From positions 8,308,001-8,372,000 of the forward strand of contig NW_020825298.1 in assembly GCF_003286085.1 (NCBI RefSeq): a stretch of DNA of 64,000 nucleotides. Direction: 5' to 3'. Shown piece after piece: positions 36,699 to 49,900 of this stretch (position 1 is its first letter; every line of letters starts with the position of its first letter). The notes under the pieces are model-generated. The model was given only the letters and a program-made list of their open reading frames with translations. It made no database searches and had not been told where the DNA came from. Source of the DNA: Drosophila persimilis. Its lineage: Eukaryota > Arthropoda > Insecta > Diptera > Drosophilidae. Both the position numbers and the translations under genes were made by a program.

Positions 36699-37209
36699 AT
36701 GGAGATTTCCTTTATTTTCATCGTATCTGCTTTACTGATGGGCACATCGGCCTACAATCCGTACGATAATATGATATGTCTGGACTGCGGGGACCTGTGT
36801 CCGGTTCGCAGACGGGGAACCAGTTGCCGCACGGCTCCGAAAAACATTGCCGCATGGAAAAGCAGGGAAAGAGGTCTAGCACGGATAAATACCACGCATC
36901 TGGTGTGCGTGCCAGACGATCTCAGGCTCGTGGGTAAGTCAGGGCAGTCCACACATTGATCCTCATTGATCTTCCCCTCGAACGGCAGAAGTGGATCCCG
37001 CCTTCTGTTGCATTTGGGCCCCGGAATTCGGCTGCCGTCTGGTGCGATCCATCTTGGACGATCACATCCAGTGTAGAAGGTGCTACAATCCGAAAAGGAA
37101 ACGACGGGGATATACCCTATGCCCCTGTAAAGGATATCAGGGAAAGGCCTGCAATGGACTATTGGCTTTTGTCATTATCATTCCACAGATGGCGCGACTT
37201 TTAAGCTGA
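36699..37209 (+). CDS. Secreted cysteine-rich protein of unrecognised family, member 2
   Basis: CDS is join(36699..36933, 36989..37209), giving 151 residues. The 55-bp phase-1 intron runs from GTAAGT to GGCAG. I start at the ATG at 36699 because it opens a signal peptide (residues 1-18); the upstream in-frame ATG at 36633 would bury it. All 13 cysteines align with member 1: CLDCGDLC, SC, VC, FCC, GC, CRRC, CPCK-x6-C. The FCC-x-W-x-P-x-x-GC motif after the intron is shared. INTT is a possible N-glycosylation site. The C-terminus is hydrophobic (LLAFVIIIPQMARLLS). AATAAA overlaps the TGA stop (37209-37214). Another AATAAA at about 36681, just before this gene's ATG, may end the member 1 transcript. 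The pair is either transcribed with almost no spacer or as a dicistronic RNA. Function is unknown. Confidence 0.85.
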
Positions 37210-38381
37210 ATAAAAGGGAAAGAGTGCCCCTGCCTTTGCCCTTTTGTGGGTCTCATTTCCATCAAAATAAGGATACAGATTGAGGGAGGTTTTTGTAAAC
37301 CACAATGTAGGGTTTCTCTAATGTCTCCTTGCCGATTGATTCCCGGGAAAATAAATTTCCATATCTGAAATTGTCACTTTTGCCTTTCGGTGTTTTCTGG
37401 TAATTTCCACAAAATTTCCTTTAATGGCTTTCGTTTTTTTTTTGCAATGGCAAGGCAAGGCATTTTCAATTCAAAAGCAAATTGTCTTTTATTTCAAGCT
37501 CATTAGCTTTTAATGCAATTTTATGCGGCCCAATGCCTCTGAATTTCGTCGCCACGTGCCACACACAATGGCTAGAAAGGGAATCGCTGGCTCTCTGTGG
37601 AGCAGGGCAGGGCAGGTGGAGCGACAGAGAGAGAGACATCCGCACATCGTTTGCATTACATTTATATCATTTCATATATGGAGATTCCGAGAAACAGAAT
37701 GTGTGTCTCTGTGTCTCTGTCTCTGTCTCTCTGTCTCTGTCACCATATGTTTTGTGGATTTACAAAATTGACTTTTGTCGTCATGAATTAATTTTTCTTC
37801 TGTGTGTGTGCGTGTGTGTTGCTGTGGCAGACTCCACTCCTCCCACAAACTGTTTCTGTATCTGTATCTTGTGGCAATGTTCTTTTTGGCATTTCTGCGC
37901 CTTGGCCTGGAAGAAGCTTTAACATTTTATGTAAATTTTGTAAAATATTTATGGAAATGTAGCAGATTGTGACTGGCGAGGCGACTGCGTCAAAATGGCA
38001 GACAAGTAAATACATTTACATAAGCACACACTCACATGAGAGCTGCTGTTGCTCTCTCTCTCTAAATTTCTCTGGATGCGTGTCTCTCTCTCTCTCTGAT
38101 ATCAGGAGAGGAGACCAGAAGACATCAGCATAAATTTTAAATAACTGCTACACCGAAAAGGGAATATTAAATGTTGTTTTGGGTGATAGACAGCCAGTCC
38201 GTGTACTAAATGCCTTGCTTTGCCCAAATATATTTTATTCCAACAAAATCTTTGGGCTCTGCCTCAGCTCCGGTCTCTACCTTTTGGCTCCTTCCGTGAA
38301 CATGCGACAGTTGAAAGGTTAAACCAATTTAAGCATCAGGAGAGAGCCTGGACCTGGCAACAAGAGTTCACTTCACTTGGG

Positions 38382-38435
38382 CGACCCCACCGACCGACCC
38401 ACCGACCCTCCGACCGACCCACCGACCCACCGACC
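38382..38435. repeat. CCGACC/CCGACCGA tandem array
   Basis: Alternating CGACC, CGACCCAC and CGACCGACC units follow one another. Confidence 0.85.
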
Positions 38436-40834
38436 TTTTGTTGCTGTCGATGACGTTTGCATTTTCCTTTCAAGAGCTTGCCACGTTGGTTTTTCTCGGC
38501 GCTTTTCCAGGTCTAGTCCCGGGCTAGAGCTCAAGTATATATAAATGAATATTTTGCACATTTGAATATAGAGAAGCAAGGACTCGGAGTCCGTAGTCGG
38601 AGTCCGTAGTCCGGAGTCTGGCTATCATTTCATTTTACGCTGATGTTGCACTTTTCCTTTTGTGTCCCACAGGGGCAGGGGAGAAACATGTGGCAATATG
38701 TAAATGTATTTGCCAAGTGGCAAGGCGACATTTTTATTGAGCTTATCTTGGCTTTCACATTGTCGAAGAAAAGCATTTCCTCACAAAAAGAGATCGTAAG
38801 ACAAAGCAGAGATCTCATCGGAAAGTAGTGACACCATTCATGGTTTATTTTTCAAGATTTAAAGGAAAGTTCAAAGGTCTCCCAGAAGGGCATCGAGTGC
38901 TTCCACCTTTTGTAAGATTTTTCCCACTTTGTTTTTTGTTTTCAGTGCATTTTGAAGCCCGCTGTAGCAGTCGCTCTCCTTTTGCATTGTCCTCCATTAT
39001 TCTCCGCTTAATTCTATGTATTATTCCGACTGTCTTTCCCTCTCTCTGTCGCGCTGCCGAGTGCTGCCGGACTTCGGGACAACTTCCATTGTCGTGGCTG
39101 CATTTAGAATGCATTTTAATTTAGCATCAAACAACTTTGCCATTTCACTGCCTTTCAGAGCATCATGTCGATTTGCATAGTTGTATTCCTCGTGAACTCC
39201 CAAGAGAGCACACACACACACACACACACAGACACAGAGCATTCGCATAGATAGGGACACTTTGTTCCATGTTAATATTTCTCACATCTAATAAACTTTT
39301 CTCTCGCTCTAGCCCGTTCGTTGTGCCCCTTCCCCCCTTCCCCTCGTTTATATAATACGCTTAATCAAATGTTTATCTTCACACAGAAGTGGATGGGGGA
39401 TTGGGGGGTTGGGGGGGTGGAGGATCTTGTGATTTTTTCTCATTTATTTTCCTGCGCATAGATTATGTAAATTTTTACTACTTTCACTTCGACATTTTCA
39501 TTATGTTGGAGCCATAGACAACGGGGCCATCGCCTGTCACTGCTGCCAGCCCCCCACTCCTCCACTCCTCCGCTCCACTCCTGCTCCTGGCTTGCCTTGA
39601 GAGCTGGTGAAAAATTGCGCGCTCATTTTGAAGGAAGAAAAGCAACACGGGAAAAAATGTGCTCAGTAGAACGTATTTAAAATACTTGCACATAATTTAT
39701 TTTCGCGCGAATACAAATCATTTCATTTTCGTGCAAGTCACGGATGGCGCAAAAGTGTAGCATATCTTACGGCGCCCGAGCCCATTAAAGGCAGCTCCCA
39801 AGGAGCAGCCAGGCAGCCAGGCAGCCAGAAGCAGAGCCTCTGATGATGGTTATATTACATTAACTGCAGGCAGCACCAGCAGCACCACCACTTCCAACAA
39901 ATAGTGGCTTCGTGAGCCAAAAGTAAAATGAAAATAAAATGTAGCCTAAAAAAAGGGGCTACAACCTCACACACACACACACAGGCGCACACAGACCCAC
40001 AGACTTGAACGCAATGAATACGTAAAGACATAGAGAGAGTGAGCGAGAGATACACATAGGAAAACGGAGGCCTTCGAATGCTCGACCAAGGGAGTGGATT
40101 GGAATTTGTACGATTTTGACATTTTGTTTGATGATAGATCCCTAAAAACGTGTCATATATTGTACTCGAAGTCGTTTCTCCTTCTCCAAGCCACTCTCTA
40201 CCGCCCAGTCTGATATTCCCCAGAGCTACCCTCGCTGGAGAGCGTTGAGCGAGTGGCAGGGAATAGGAAACTCCACAGACAGCTGGCAAAACACTTTGTG
40301 ACGCCTGTAATGGTGTCTGTTTTGGGGCGAGTACACACTCCTCTTGTGTAGGGGCGGGTAGGGGGGTGCCCTGCTCATTAGGATAGTGCAATTCTGCCAG
40401 CGAGAGAGTGCAGCAAAAGTTACTCAAATGTCCGGGGATCACTAAGCGTATGCGTAATTAAATTTCACGTGCGAGGAGCGTAGGAAAAGAAGGCACGAAG
40501 GTGTCACAAATGAAACCAGGTTGTCTGCCACATGTAAATACATTCCACGAGCGGGTGTGTGAGGAGCGGGCTATTTGCATTCCATTTAATCCAATCTTAA
40601 AGACCCAGACAGCCGCAGGCCTGTGCAAAAGTTAAGTGATTGGAAAATCCCATCTCTGGGAGTGTCATGGGTCAGAGTTCACACACACACACACCCACAC
40701 TGTGATATCTGGGCCACAGCTGGCGTGTGTGTGTGTGTGTGTGTTGGGGGCGCAAACACAAATCAAAGTCACAGGCAATGCCAGTGTTATAATACCCTTA
40801 TCTGTTATCTTATCAGCCAAAGGACTATCTCTGG

Positions 40835-40871
40835 CCTGTCCTGTCCTGTTCTGTCCTGCCCTGTCCTGTCC
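40835..40871. repeat. CTGTC pentanucleotide array
   Basis: Seven imperfect CTGTC units. The same pentamer in reverse complement (GACAG) forms an array at 30005-30037. Confidence 0.85.
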
Positions 40872-41275
40872 GTTGTTGAGGCTGAAGAAGCATCAACAAA
40901 TGTCTGGCTGTCAGACATCGCCTCTGACACTAATTGCTTGACCTTTTTTCTCTTTTGTTGAGGCACCAGCAGCCGTCCATTGTTGAACTTTGTAGCGCGG
41001 CCAGAATTTGCATGCGAACCGCTGACCCGGCGACCAGGCCAGGCACAGCCGTTGACATGGATAAACCACTTCAAGTCAAGTGCACACACAGGGCCAAGTC
41101 GTCGTCGTAGCCGCAGCCGCAGCCTCAGCCGCAGCGGCAGTCAGTAACCAGCCAATCAACCGGCTGTCCCCCGATACCCTAACCCCTAGCCACCCCCTCC
41201 TTAAACCACAGGAAAATCCATTAGAAATTTTCAACAACAAAAAAATATATACATTTAAGCAGAAAAAGTTCAAGA

Positions 41276-41315
41276 AGTCATGGGGTCATGGAGTCATGGA
41301 GTCATGGAGTCATGG
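41276..41315. repeat. GAGTCATG 8-bp tandem repeat
   Basis: Four to five copies of GAGTCATG, the first two with substitutions. Confidence 0.9.
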
Positions 41316-41968
41316 TTGATATAAAGTTGAAATAAATGTTGTTTTTGTTTTTGTAACCGCGTTGACAGTCCTGGCTGAAGAAAAGTTTCTGCGGCAAAAG
41401 GCTAACAAGGATTTGCTTTAGGGTTTGAGGGAAAACCAATATTTGAAATAGGAATTAAACAGTTTTCTGCTTTAAGGCGGGGGTGGGGTAGGGTTGAAGT
41501 CAGTCCCCTGTTCGTCCACCTGCCACACAGCAGATCTACCCACAACTGTCATTCTAATAAGCCAAGTCCTGTCCCAACTACCCAACTGCCTGCTGCCCGG
41601 TCCCTGCTCCTTCGGTGGCAGCTGCTGGCGACAATATGCATGGCACTTATTGCCACTTCAGTTGGCATGCGAACCAGGCTAATAGCCTGGGCCAGGCCAT
41701 GCCCCCGTATCGCAACACCTCCAGGCTCCAGGCGGCACACCTGCAGCGCTTCAAAAATTTTATTTACTCAAGCTCCAAGCTCCTCCTCCTCCTCCTCCTA
41801 GAAGGAGCATCAACAGGAGCTTCGGTGTCGTACTGGTGACACTTTTTGGTTTTTTATGCTGCACATAGAGCACGGATAGCACTCTAGCCACGTCTCCTGC
41901 CGCCTTTCTCTCTGCTGCCACAAGAAATCTCAACTTGCGAGGGCACAAAAAACAGTGGAAAGAGTTAA

Positions 41969-42002
41969 GGGGGGAGGAGGGGGACGGGGGAGGGGGAGGG
42001 GG
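41969..42002 (+). repeat. G-rich tract with quadruplex potential
   Basis: Five runs of 5-6 G are separated by 1-4 bases. Comparable tracts lie at 39395-39417 and 47335-47370. Confidence 0.65.
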
Positions 42003-44411
42003 AGAAGCCGTTACTTGGCTGCTGCCGCGTGTCCAAAAATCTCTGCAAACAGATACAGTTGCAGTGGCACTTGCACCGTGTTGCACCGTTGCAAGCTGTT
42101 TCATTGCCTCCAACTGCAGACTGCATATTAAATCTATGTGGCACGTTGCACGTTGCACGGTGCAGTATGCACAGCATCATAACCCCTGGAATCTGCTTAA
42201 AATTTATGCACTTGTGGGATTTTTATATTGCACTTGCACTAGTCGCTCTCTCCCTCTCCCTCTCTCTCTCTCTCTCTGTCTCTTTCTCAGCATTTTCTGT
42301 GCTTTTCATTTTGTTTTATATTCAGTTTTTGTTGGTCGCATAAAAATAATGTGACACCTTGATATATGAATATGTTTGCTCTACTTTTATAAGATTTATT
42401 TAAGCCAGGGCCCAAAAAGGTGTGTAAAAAAAAGTAAGAAGGGTGGGCTTTGGGGAGCCTGGGAGCCAAAGATTTAATGGTTTTATTTAGGATTAAGGAA
42501 GCAAGAATATGGATTAAAAATTACACTTTAGTTGAAGGGATTTCCAACGATATAGACATATTTTTGTTGCATTTGTTAAGCCCCAGTAGGTGTAGATTTT
42601 ATCTAAGGAAAGCACTCTTCCAGGAGTCTATATTTCACAGCTTCTTCCTTTAATAATTCCTCATGAAAAACATTCCCTTCTTTTGTCTTTGCCCAGAGAA
42701 AATCCATAACTCAGCGCCGTCGCTGTCCAGAAGCCTCTTTAATAACTTGTGGCCTCTGTGAGGCGATTGCTTGACCCACATGGCACCATAAACAATGAAA
42801 TGTATTAAAAATACATACATATACACACCCCGACACCCATACATATGTGCAACATATGCGGCACACAAGAGCAAAGGAGAGCAAAGTTGCACAAGGAGAA
42901 ATTCTGTTGAAAATTTAAAGAAATTTTTGCACATTTCCCGTTTGTTTCATTGTTGTTGCACTTGCAGCTTGACACAGTTTTCGGTCACACCCATTTATTT
43001 ACAATGTCAACGAGGGGCGGCCAAATGAAACAGATGAAGAGACTCTGAAAGAGAAAGAGGCCCTACCCAGGGCTCAGGCTCGCATGAGCCTCCCAGCCAT
43101 GAAATTTGCATGCAATTTTAACACAGAAAACAGAGAAAGAAAGAGAGAGTGGGAGAGCGTGGGAGAGAGTGGGAGAGAGCGGGAGTTGGGGCCTTAATGA
43201 GAGAAGCCTCAGCCAAGGGTGATTGGGCTCTGGGCCTGTTGACCTTGTCAGGAAACCTTGAACTGCGCCCATTCCCTTTCCCAAATCAATTCCAGAGCAC
43301 GCCTCTTTGGTGTCGCTTCTAACCGAGTAATTTCAGTGGCTAATTAGACCGCATTTCTGCGGAGGCAATGGGTATGCCACTGGATGACAGTCGAATCTAT
43401 TGGCTGGCCATTGAAATGGAGAGCGTCTGAATGGAAATTGTATTAATTTCCACTTTTCTCAAGTCTTAAGTTTCTCTCAAAGTCTCTGTCTTTGCTTTTC
43501 TTTTTTTTTAGTTTTTTTTGGGTGAGTTTTAAGTTTTATTTGATTTTAATTTCCGTTTTGTGGCTTGCCCCCGCAATTGGTGGGGCCTTCGATTTGCTTT
43601 TCATTTTCTTTGGTTTTCCTTTACGTATGTTGGCCTTTTAGTATTTTTCGAAAAACCGCAGAGCGTGTGTGTGTGTGAAAATTGAAATGTCACCAGTTCA
43701 GAGTCGAGTCGGGGACTGGGTTTCCCTCTGGATAACCTTCTACCAACGTGCTGCCTCTGGCTCCGGCTCCGACTCCGGCTCTGGCTCTGGCTTTGGCGTG
43801 TTTCGCTTTTCTGCTTGTCTGCCGTTGACAGTCATTGACAGCGCTGAACGGGCCGCACTACGCAGGGGCTAAAAGGGGCGGAGAGCGGAGGGGGGAGAGC
43901 GTTGCATGGTAGCAATGTTGCATGCCAGTCTGCACTTAATGCTGACTCAACGCAATATAAGTTCTTATTTGCACAGGCGGCTGGGCCCCAGTCTCCCCAG
44001 CTGTCGGAGGTTGCGTTTTCTTTGAGCATTTTGATACCCTACATGGGCCATAGCAGACTTTTGGCCAAAAACCGAAACTCAAGAAGATCTTTTAAAGGAA
44101 AAATGTTGTACATTTTTACAGGATTTGCTGTCCATTGATTTTCCACCATTTAAAAGCCTCAAGTAGGGTCCTCCAAATTCGTTGTGGCCGAACCACATAT
44201 TTAGGATTTTTGTTAAGCAAGCCACTTGCATTAGTCTACCCCTCCAGCCTCCGGCCCTGCCCCCTGGCGTCCGCTGACTTTCACATTTTCTACTGCTTTT
44301 TGGCACAAATCGTTTTATTCTTTTTCTTTGAGAGTTTAAAAGCGTTTTCGTTAGGATTTAGTTGCATGACTTTTTGCTTTTAGCATTTCGACCGACAAAC
44401 GTCAAAGCCAT

Positions 44412-44427
44412 CCCCCCCCCCCCCCCC
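44412..44427. repeat. Poly-C run of 16
   Basis: Uninterrupted C homopolymer. Confidence 0.95.
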
Positions 44428-45896
44428 ACCCTACTGGCCCCTCCTAACTATCCCTGAAAGGGGGTGGATTTCGTTTGGCAGCTCCTCAATCCTCCCATGG
44501 ACCAGACACGTACCCCTGTGGCTGGACGTGCACGGCATTTCCAAATACAAATACAAATACTCAACATGGCCGCATTTTTTAACAGCCTTCCCTGCCACCC
44601 CCCTCTTTCCGACCCCCTTCCCCCCGGAATGTAGTTTCTATAAATTGTGTTTTAGTTTCTTTTTTTTTTTTTGTGCCTCGCTGCAGTTCTGCTGTTTTGA
44701 AATATTTTGGATTTGTAACAATTTGTTTTGTAGCCCGAAATGGCAACTATTTAGATATTTTGTTTGCCCAATATCTCGGCCAAAGCAAATGAAATGTTTG
44801 ATCTCTTGTTGAAACAATGGAAAGTATTTTGGAAGAGAATATTATAGAATTTCCAGCACAAAAAACCACTAAAGAAATATCTCATCTTTGCTTAAATTTT
44901 CCTCTATAAAAACTGTGGCTTTGGGGAAAAGTCACAAGTTTTTGCCTTCACCGCCAGTGTTCGGCTTAGTTCCCAAGACATGTTGACACACTTGCCGCCA
45001 AAACCAAAGTAACCTCCACTGGCAGGACCTCCAAGGGCGGCAGGGACTATCTCCCAACCCATTTGGTGGCCTTTGTTTGCGGTGAAAGTTTTTCTGCTGC
45101 AGCTTTTCTGTTAATTCGGTCAATATTTGCCGAAACGAAAACTCGGCGAAAAAAAGAATCTCCTATTTAACCCTTTAATGGTCGTTGGGTTAAAGTTTTC
45201 TTTTGGCCCTCACTGGGAAAATAAACTTATTGACTGTTTGTCAGCGCCAAAGGGGAGCAACAGTTGCAGTCGCCTCCACCTGGACATTGTCCGGTGCATT
45301 ATTCATGGTGGTCGTAGATTTGGTTACGCGTAAAACCCCCCATTCGGAAAATCCCACAAGCCCCACTCTGGACGGACGACTATCTCCATTACTAGAGTTT
45401 TTTCTCCCTCGCAGCCGCAATGGCTTCGAGTCTTTATGGAAATAACTGGAGAGAATAAAACAACAAGGCAACAGCCGGGCTAGAGAGGCCGAAACGGTTG
45501 ATACTCTTAGAGATCTAAAGGGGATATGGAGTCCAGAGGATATGGATTCACCGGAAGAGATCATAAAAGCTATGAAACTATAGCTGGGGGAGCGTTTACT
45601 CTCAAAAACATGATTTTCAAAGGTTTAGGGAAGGATCTTTGCAAAGATAAAGCGCCTTCCCTCCAGCTCCCAATCAAAGACCCCCCCAAAGTCCTCTAAC
45701 CCTCCGCTAGGGTATGGAGCCATACAAAAAAAAATACCAGAATACGCAAGAAAAAAGAATCCCCCATCTATTTGGAATGAAACTCTCCCAGGTCCTGGTT
45801 CCCAGGCCTTGGTTTCCTCTCCCCCCACCCCCCCGCAGCTGCCATGTGGCTACCCCTTGAGCGTTAATTGCGATTCGAGTTGTTTATCCAACTTAC

Positions 45897-45963
45897 CTCC
45901 TGTTTAGTTTAGCCTCACGCTCTAGTTCCAGTCTCCCCCTCTCGGATTCCTTACGGGTTAAGC
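45897..45963 (-). CDS. 67-nt internal micro-exon of an unidentified long gene
   Basis: On the minus strand the acceptor TTGTTGTTGCTTTCAG precedes 67 nt that end at AG/GTAAGTTGG, so both splice sites are near consensus. Only one frame is open. It enters with one base carried from the preceding exon and leaves two. It encodes a highly charged 21-residue peptide with KESERGRLELEREAKLNR. The composition suits a helical or coiled-coil insert. It lies on the same strand as the exon at 1389-2147 and could be an upstream exon of that gene, but its phase does not fit a join at 2149 (2+2 nt). Another exon, or a different gene, must be involved. I do not recognise the gene. Confidence 0.6.
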
Positions 45964-46887
45964 CTGAAAGCAACAACAAGAGAAAGTTTTTTGTTGGTTT
46001 TTTTTTTTTGGCGTTAGTTAAATTTGTTGAAAATTATTTGCCTTTCCTGTTGTTGATGATGGTGGTGGTGCAGAGGGATAGGGATAGGGTCTGGGGTGCC
46101 GGTCTCTGGTTGGGGAATATTCTTGGAGGAGCCTTAAGTTAATTAGTTGAATTTGTGTTCAAGAGTTTTTTCTGTGTGTGCTCCGAGCTGTTGGGGAATT
46201 TTTCCTAGTTTAATTTAGTGGATGCAAAAGTTTTGTCTGAAGCAGGGGAAAGTGCGAGTACGAGAGGGATTTCGGTTAAACGAGTTAGGAACTTTAAGAA
46301 AGAGAGAGAATTGCCTTTTGGCTAATAATGGAATTTTCACAGGAATTTGATTCAAGATATTCCGTTGGCAATTTGTTTAGTTTGTGCATATATTTTTTTC
46401 ACAACAAATTTTTTTGCTGGTGGGGCGATGGAAAATTTACATAAATCAACTGTGAAGCCAGTTCTGGCTATCTTTTCCGAACTCCGGCTCTCGGTACTCC
46501 CTTTGCCCACTTTTTTGTTAGCCAATTTTCAATGCTGGCTTCTGGTTTTGGCCTGGCCAGGCCACAACAAACAACACTGACCATAAATAATCAAATCTTA
46601 TACACAATCTGCAAACAGATTTTGCGTTTCTAATAAATTTCACTTTGCAAGCAACACACACACAAAAAATAAAAGAAAAACAACAACAAAAACGAGAAGA
46701 AAGACTCCTAAAAAGGCACCAAAAATGCTTGGGGGGAGTGCCCGTGCCCGAAAGGCAAACACTTTTTGTGCGTTCCACCAGACAGCCGCAAAAAAAAAAA
46801 AAAATATGTATTAAATTTATATTTATGCGATGGTAGTACAGAAAATATATAGGAGATGTCCTGCATATACTATATGCATATTAAGTA

Positions 46888-46953
46888 CACTGAGCAAAAC
46901 CACTATTCGATTTAGATATTTCCTATTAGATCCCACCCCGCTTTCGCCCAGTG
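46888..46953. mobile_element. Tiny TA-flanked inverted-repeat element A, 66 bp
   Basis: It starts CACTGAGCAAAA and ends TTTCGCCCAGTG, imperfect inverted repeats, with TA on both sides. Ends and TA flanks resemble Tc1/mariner-type elements, but it is far smaller than a usual MITE. Confidence 0.35.
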
Positions 46954-49900
46954 TACCGCCTTATATATGTACTATTTATCTTTAGTCTGCTTCGAGCTCA
47001 TATTGGATTGGAAATCTTGATGGTGCAGAAAACTATAGCACGAGAGCGACAACAAATTATGGTTCACTGGGTTTTCTAAACGCTTTTCCACCACTCTCTC
47101 TCTCTCTCGCTCTCTCTGTCCAGCATTTTTGTTCTTTCGGTTCAGTGTGTCCTCTGCCGTCAAGGACGAGTCGAGGCAAGGCAAAGGCCCCCTTTGGCTT
47201 CATATTTATTTGGTGTGAAAATGTGGTTAGAAGTCAATAACATAATAAAAACGTTGACGTTGAAGGTCGCCTGAAGAATGGGCCTGAGATAGACACATGC
47301 GAGCGACCACAGGACAAAAGATAGAGATACAAACGGGGGGGAGGGGGGCTGACGGGGGAGGGGGTGTGGGATATAAATTTATGAAAATTGTCTGTGCCTG
47401 GAGGCTCTGGTGGGGCTTTTTTCGAAATTGTTATTGAGAAACCGAGACCGAGACCGAGATTGTGGTTCAAGGGGGGTGGAGGCGGGGTGTTTTCCCTCTG
47501 GTGGTGAACAATGCGCGTACAAAAACTTTCATTGCATAACAATAGGCGCACTGGCGAGCCGCAAGCAGCATTTAAATGTAAATACCTGCAGCCCACAGGC
47601 TGAAAACTGAAAACTTTTCTGCGCTTTTTGGCCATGTAATGAAAGTCCAGGCATTCCATGCCATTCCCGGCCTGGTCTCCGGTCTCTGCTGCTTTCTCCT
47701 TTCTCCCTTCTGGCAAGTGGCTCGTGGTCGTTGGCACGTGAAAGAAAAAGTGCAGGTGGTCTCTCTCTCCACAGAACAGAATAAATAAACTTCAACTTTT
47801 TGCTGGCCACAATTTCTATTTTCTTTTTTTTTTTACTGCGTTCCCTTTTGGCAGAGGAGAAAAATATCTAAAATTGCGGCATTGCGAGAGCGTAAAACAA
47901 CAATAACGAATCGCACACAGAAATGGGCCAAAGAGAAAGAAAGAGAAATTGAAATAAAAGCCGGGAGAAAAATTTTCGCTTTTTATTCGTTATTCGTTAT
48001 TTTATATTTGTTTTTATTTTTTATGTATATATATATTTGTATTATTTCCAGAAGGCAAGTGGGTGGAAAAATGTTGTTAAGCTTTAAACTGCTGGCGGTC
48101 TCAAGATGTGAGAGTAATTGAGAACAAATAAATACAAGTGCGCGGGGGGGGCAAATGGGAGAGGGGGAACAGAGACAGAGTGTCGGTGGAAGATAAAAGA
48201 AAGCCGAAGCAGACGAATTCCCAACGAAATGTGTGAAAATGAGGCATGAAATAAAGGAATTAATGAAAGAGAAAACAAAAAACAAGAGAAAAATATATAA
48301 AATAAATCAATAAAAAAAGTAAAGAAGAAATATTTAAGAAGAATATTTAAGAAATAAAAAAAAGGCAGACAAAATACTTGCACTAGAAAAAGATTAAAGA
48401 CAACGAGGGAGAAAAGACAGTCCACTGGAGGAAGGCCTTTAAACCGGTAGTAATAGCAGGTCTTTGGGGCCGCTGGCAGGATGTTCATAGACAGGAATGG
48501 CAACCGACACAGGCCCAACAATAAACAATTCAGGTTCCTCTAGGTTATGAGCGATTCGACCATAAAAATCATATCGAACTCAAATCTATTAAGACTTGGG
48601 GTATTCTTTCAGCAGGTGTCACTATAGATAGTGCTTGAAAGGCTTTAAAAATAAAACAGTTCGAATTTATGCAGCATCACCAACGAAATTTGGTCCTTTA
48701 AGACGGATTCATCATTGATCTGGAGAATAGAAGCTAGCAGGCACTCTTGCATGGAGTAGGATTATTGGGAAAAGACATTTAAGAGTCATTTTAATTGGAC
48801 GTTGACATGCAATGAATGCATCTTTCAAGAGTCGATACAATTACTGCAACATCAAGTGGCAGTTGGCATCAAGTTTGCAGGTAGAATCCACGAGGAGAAG
48901 AGAAGATCCAATCTTCAGCCAGGCGTTAGGGTCTGCTTCCACTGGTTGTCCTTCAATGCCATTCGGGATGGAATTATTAAGCTTCTGATGGCCAATCATA
49001 TGTAAACGTAGCCTGATACAACTCCCAATCGAGAAGGAGGTTGATGAACCCTTAGAAACAGCCCATAAATATACATCTATAATAATATTTGATATTCAAA
49101 CATCTTGAAAGATGTATTACTGACTTTAAGTGAGATTTCCTGGTAAAAGATACGACAGTGTCACAGTACAAACGTCTTATTGCTTTTCTTAGTTGCTTTT
49201 CCATCGGCGCACATTTGCATGTTCCAAGACTTGCCTTTGGGTTTATCCACTTCGGCTCTGCTTAACACACTCCACTCTACTCCTCGTTTGATGTGCCACT
49301 TTCCAGTGATAAGGTTTCACAATTTGCTTCCCATTTGCACGCACACTCACAAATAGATACAGATACAGAGACAGAGACAGATACAAGGATGGGCCTGCTG
49401 CTCAATTTCATTTTTACGCTCACCAATTTCTGTTCTGTTCTGTTCGTGTTTTCCTTTTTTTGTTTGCTGCTTTTCATTTGTGTTTTTCCTGTACATTTGG
49501 TGGAAAACATTTGCCAGTTGTTTTTTCGCATTGCTCTTTTGTGTGTGTGTGTGTTTTTTTATATACTTTCTCTTCGTGTTTATAGTTTGTCTCTCCGCCT
49601 CTTGTATCTGATGTTTATGCCATCTCTTTCGGAGGATGATGATGCTGACATAAATCTTTGATATATTGCCATGCAGCTGCTGGACTAATAAATCCTGGGC
49701 CTCTGTCGTGTGTCCTCTGTCGCCTGTCACTTGGTTTCACTCATTCATTCAGCCCCGAAATCCTTTCGCTTTTTTTAAAGCTCAAAAATCAAATCAAATT
49801 CGTGGGCGGCCCCCGTTTTACAAAAGTCATTATAGAACAAGTGTTGGCCGCTCTCCCAGCGGACACTTGAGCATAATTAATGTCCTGCCACGCCCCCCGC

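Larger units (their letters stand above)
37215..45896. other. Non-coding stretch, about 8.7 kb
   Basis: No gene is supported. The stretch contains CT/GA runs near 37711, 38052 and 42258, CA runs at 39209-39230, 39969-39982 and 40679-40694, TG runs near 37801 and 40724, the CCGAC array (38382-38435), the CTGTC array (40835-40871), the GAGTCATG array (41276-41315), G-rich tracts at 39395-39417 and 41969-42002, and a 16-C run at 44412-44427. Confidence 0.5.

Noticed and set aside
39855..40442. 195-residue minus-strand frame
   Set aside because: It reads through CA microsatellite (Cys/Val repeats) and has no coherent domain.
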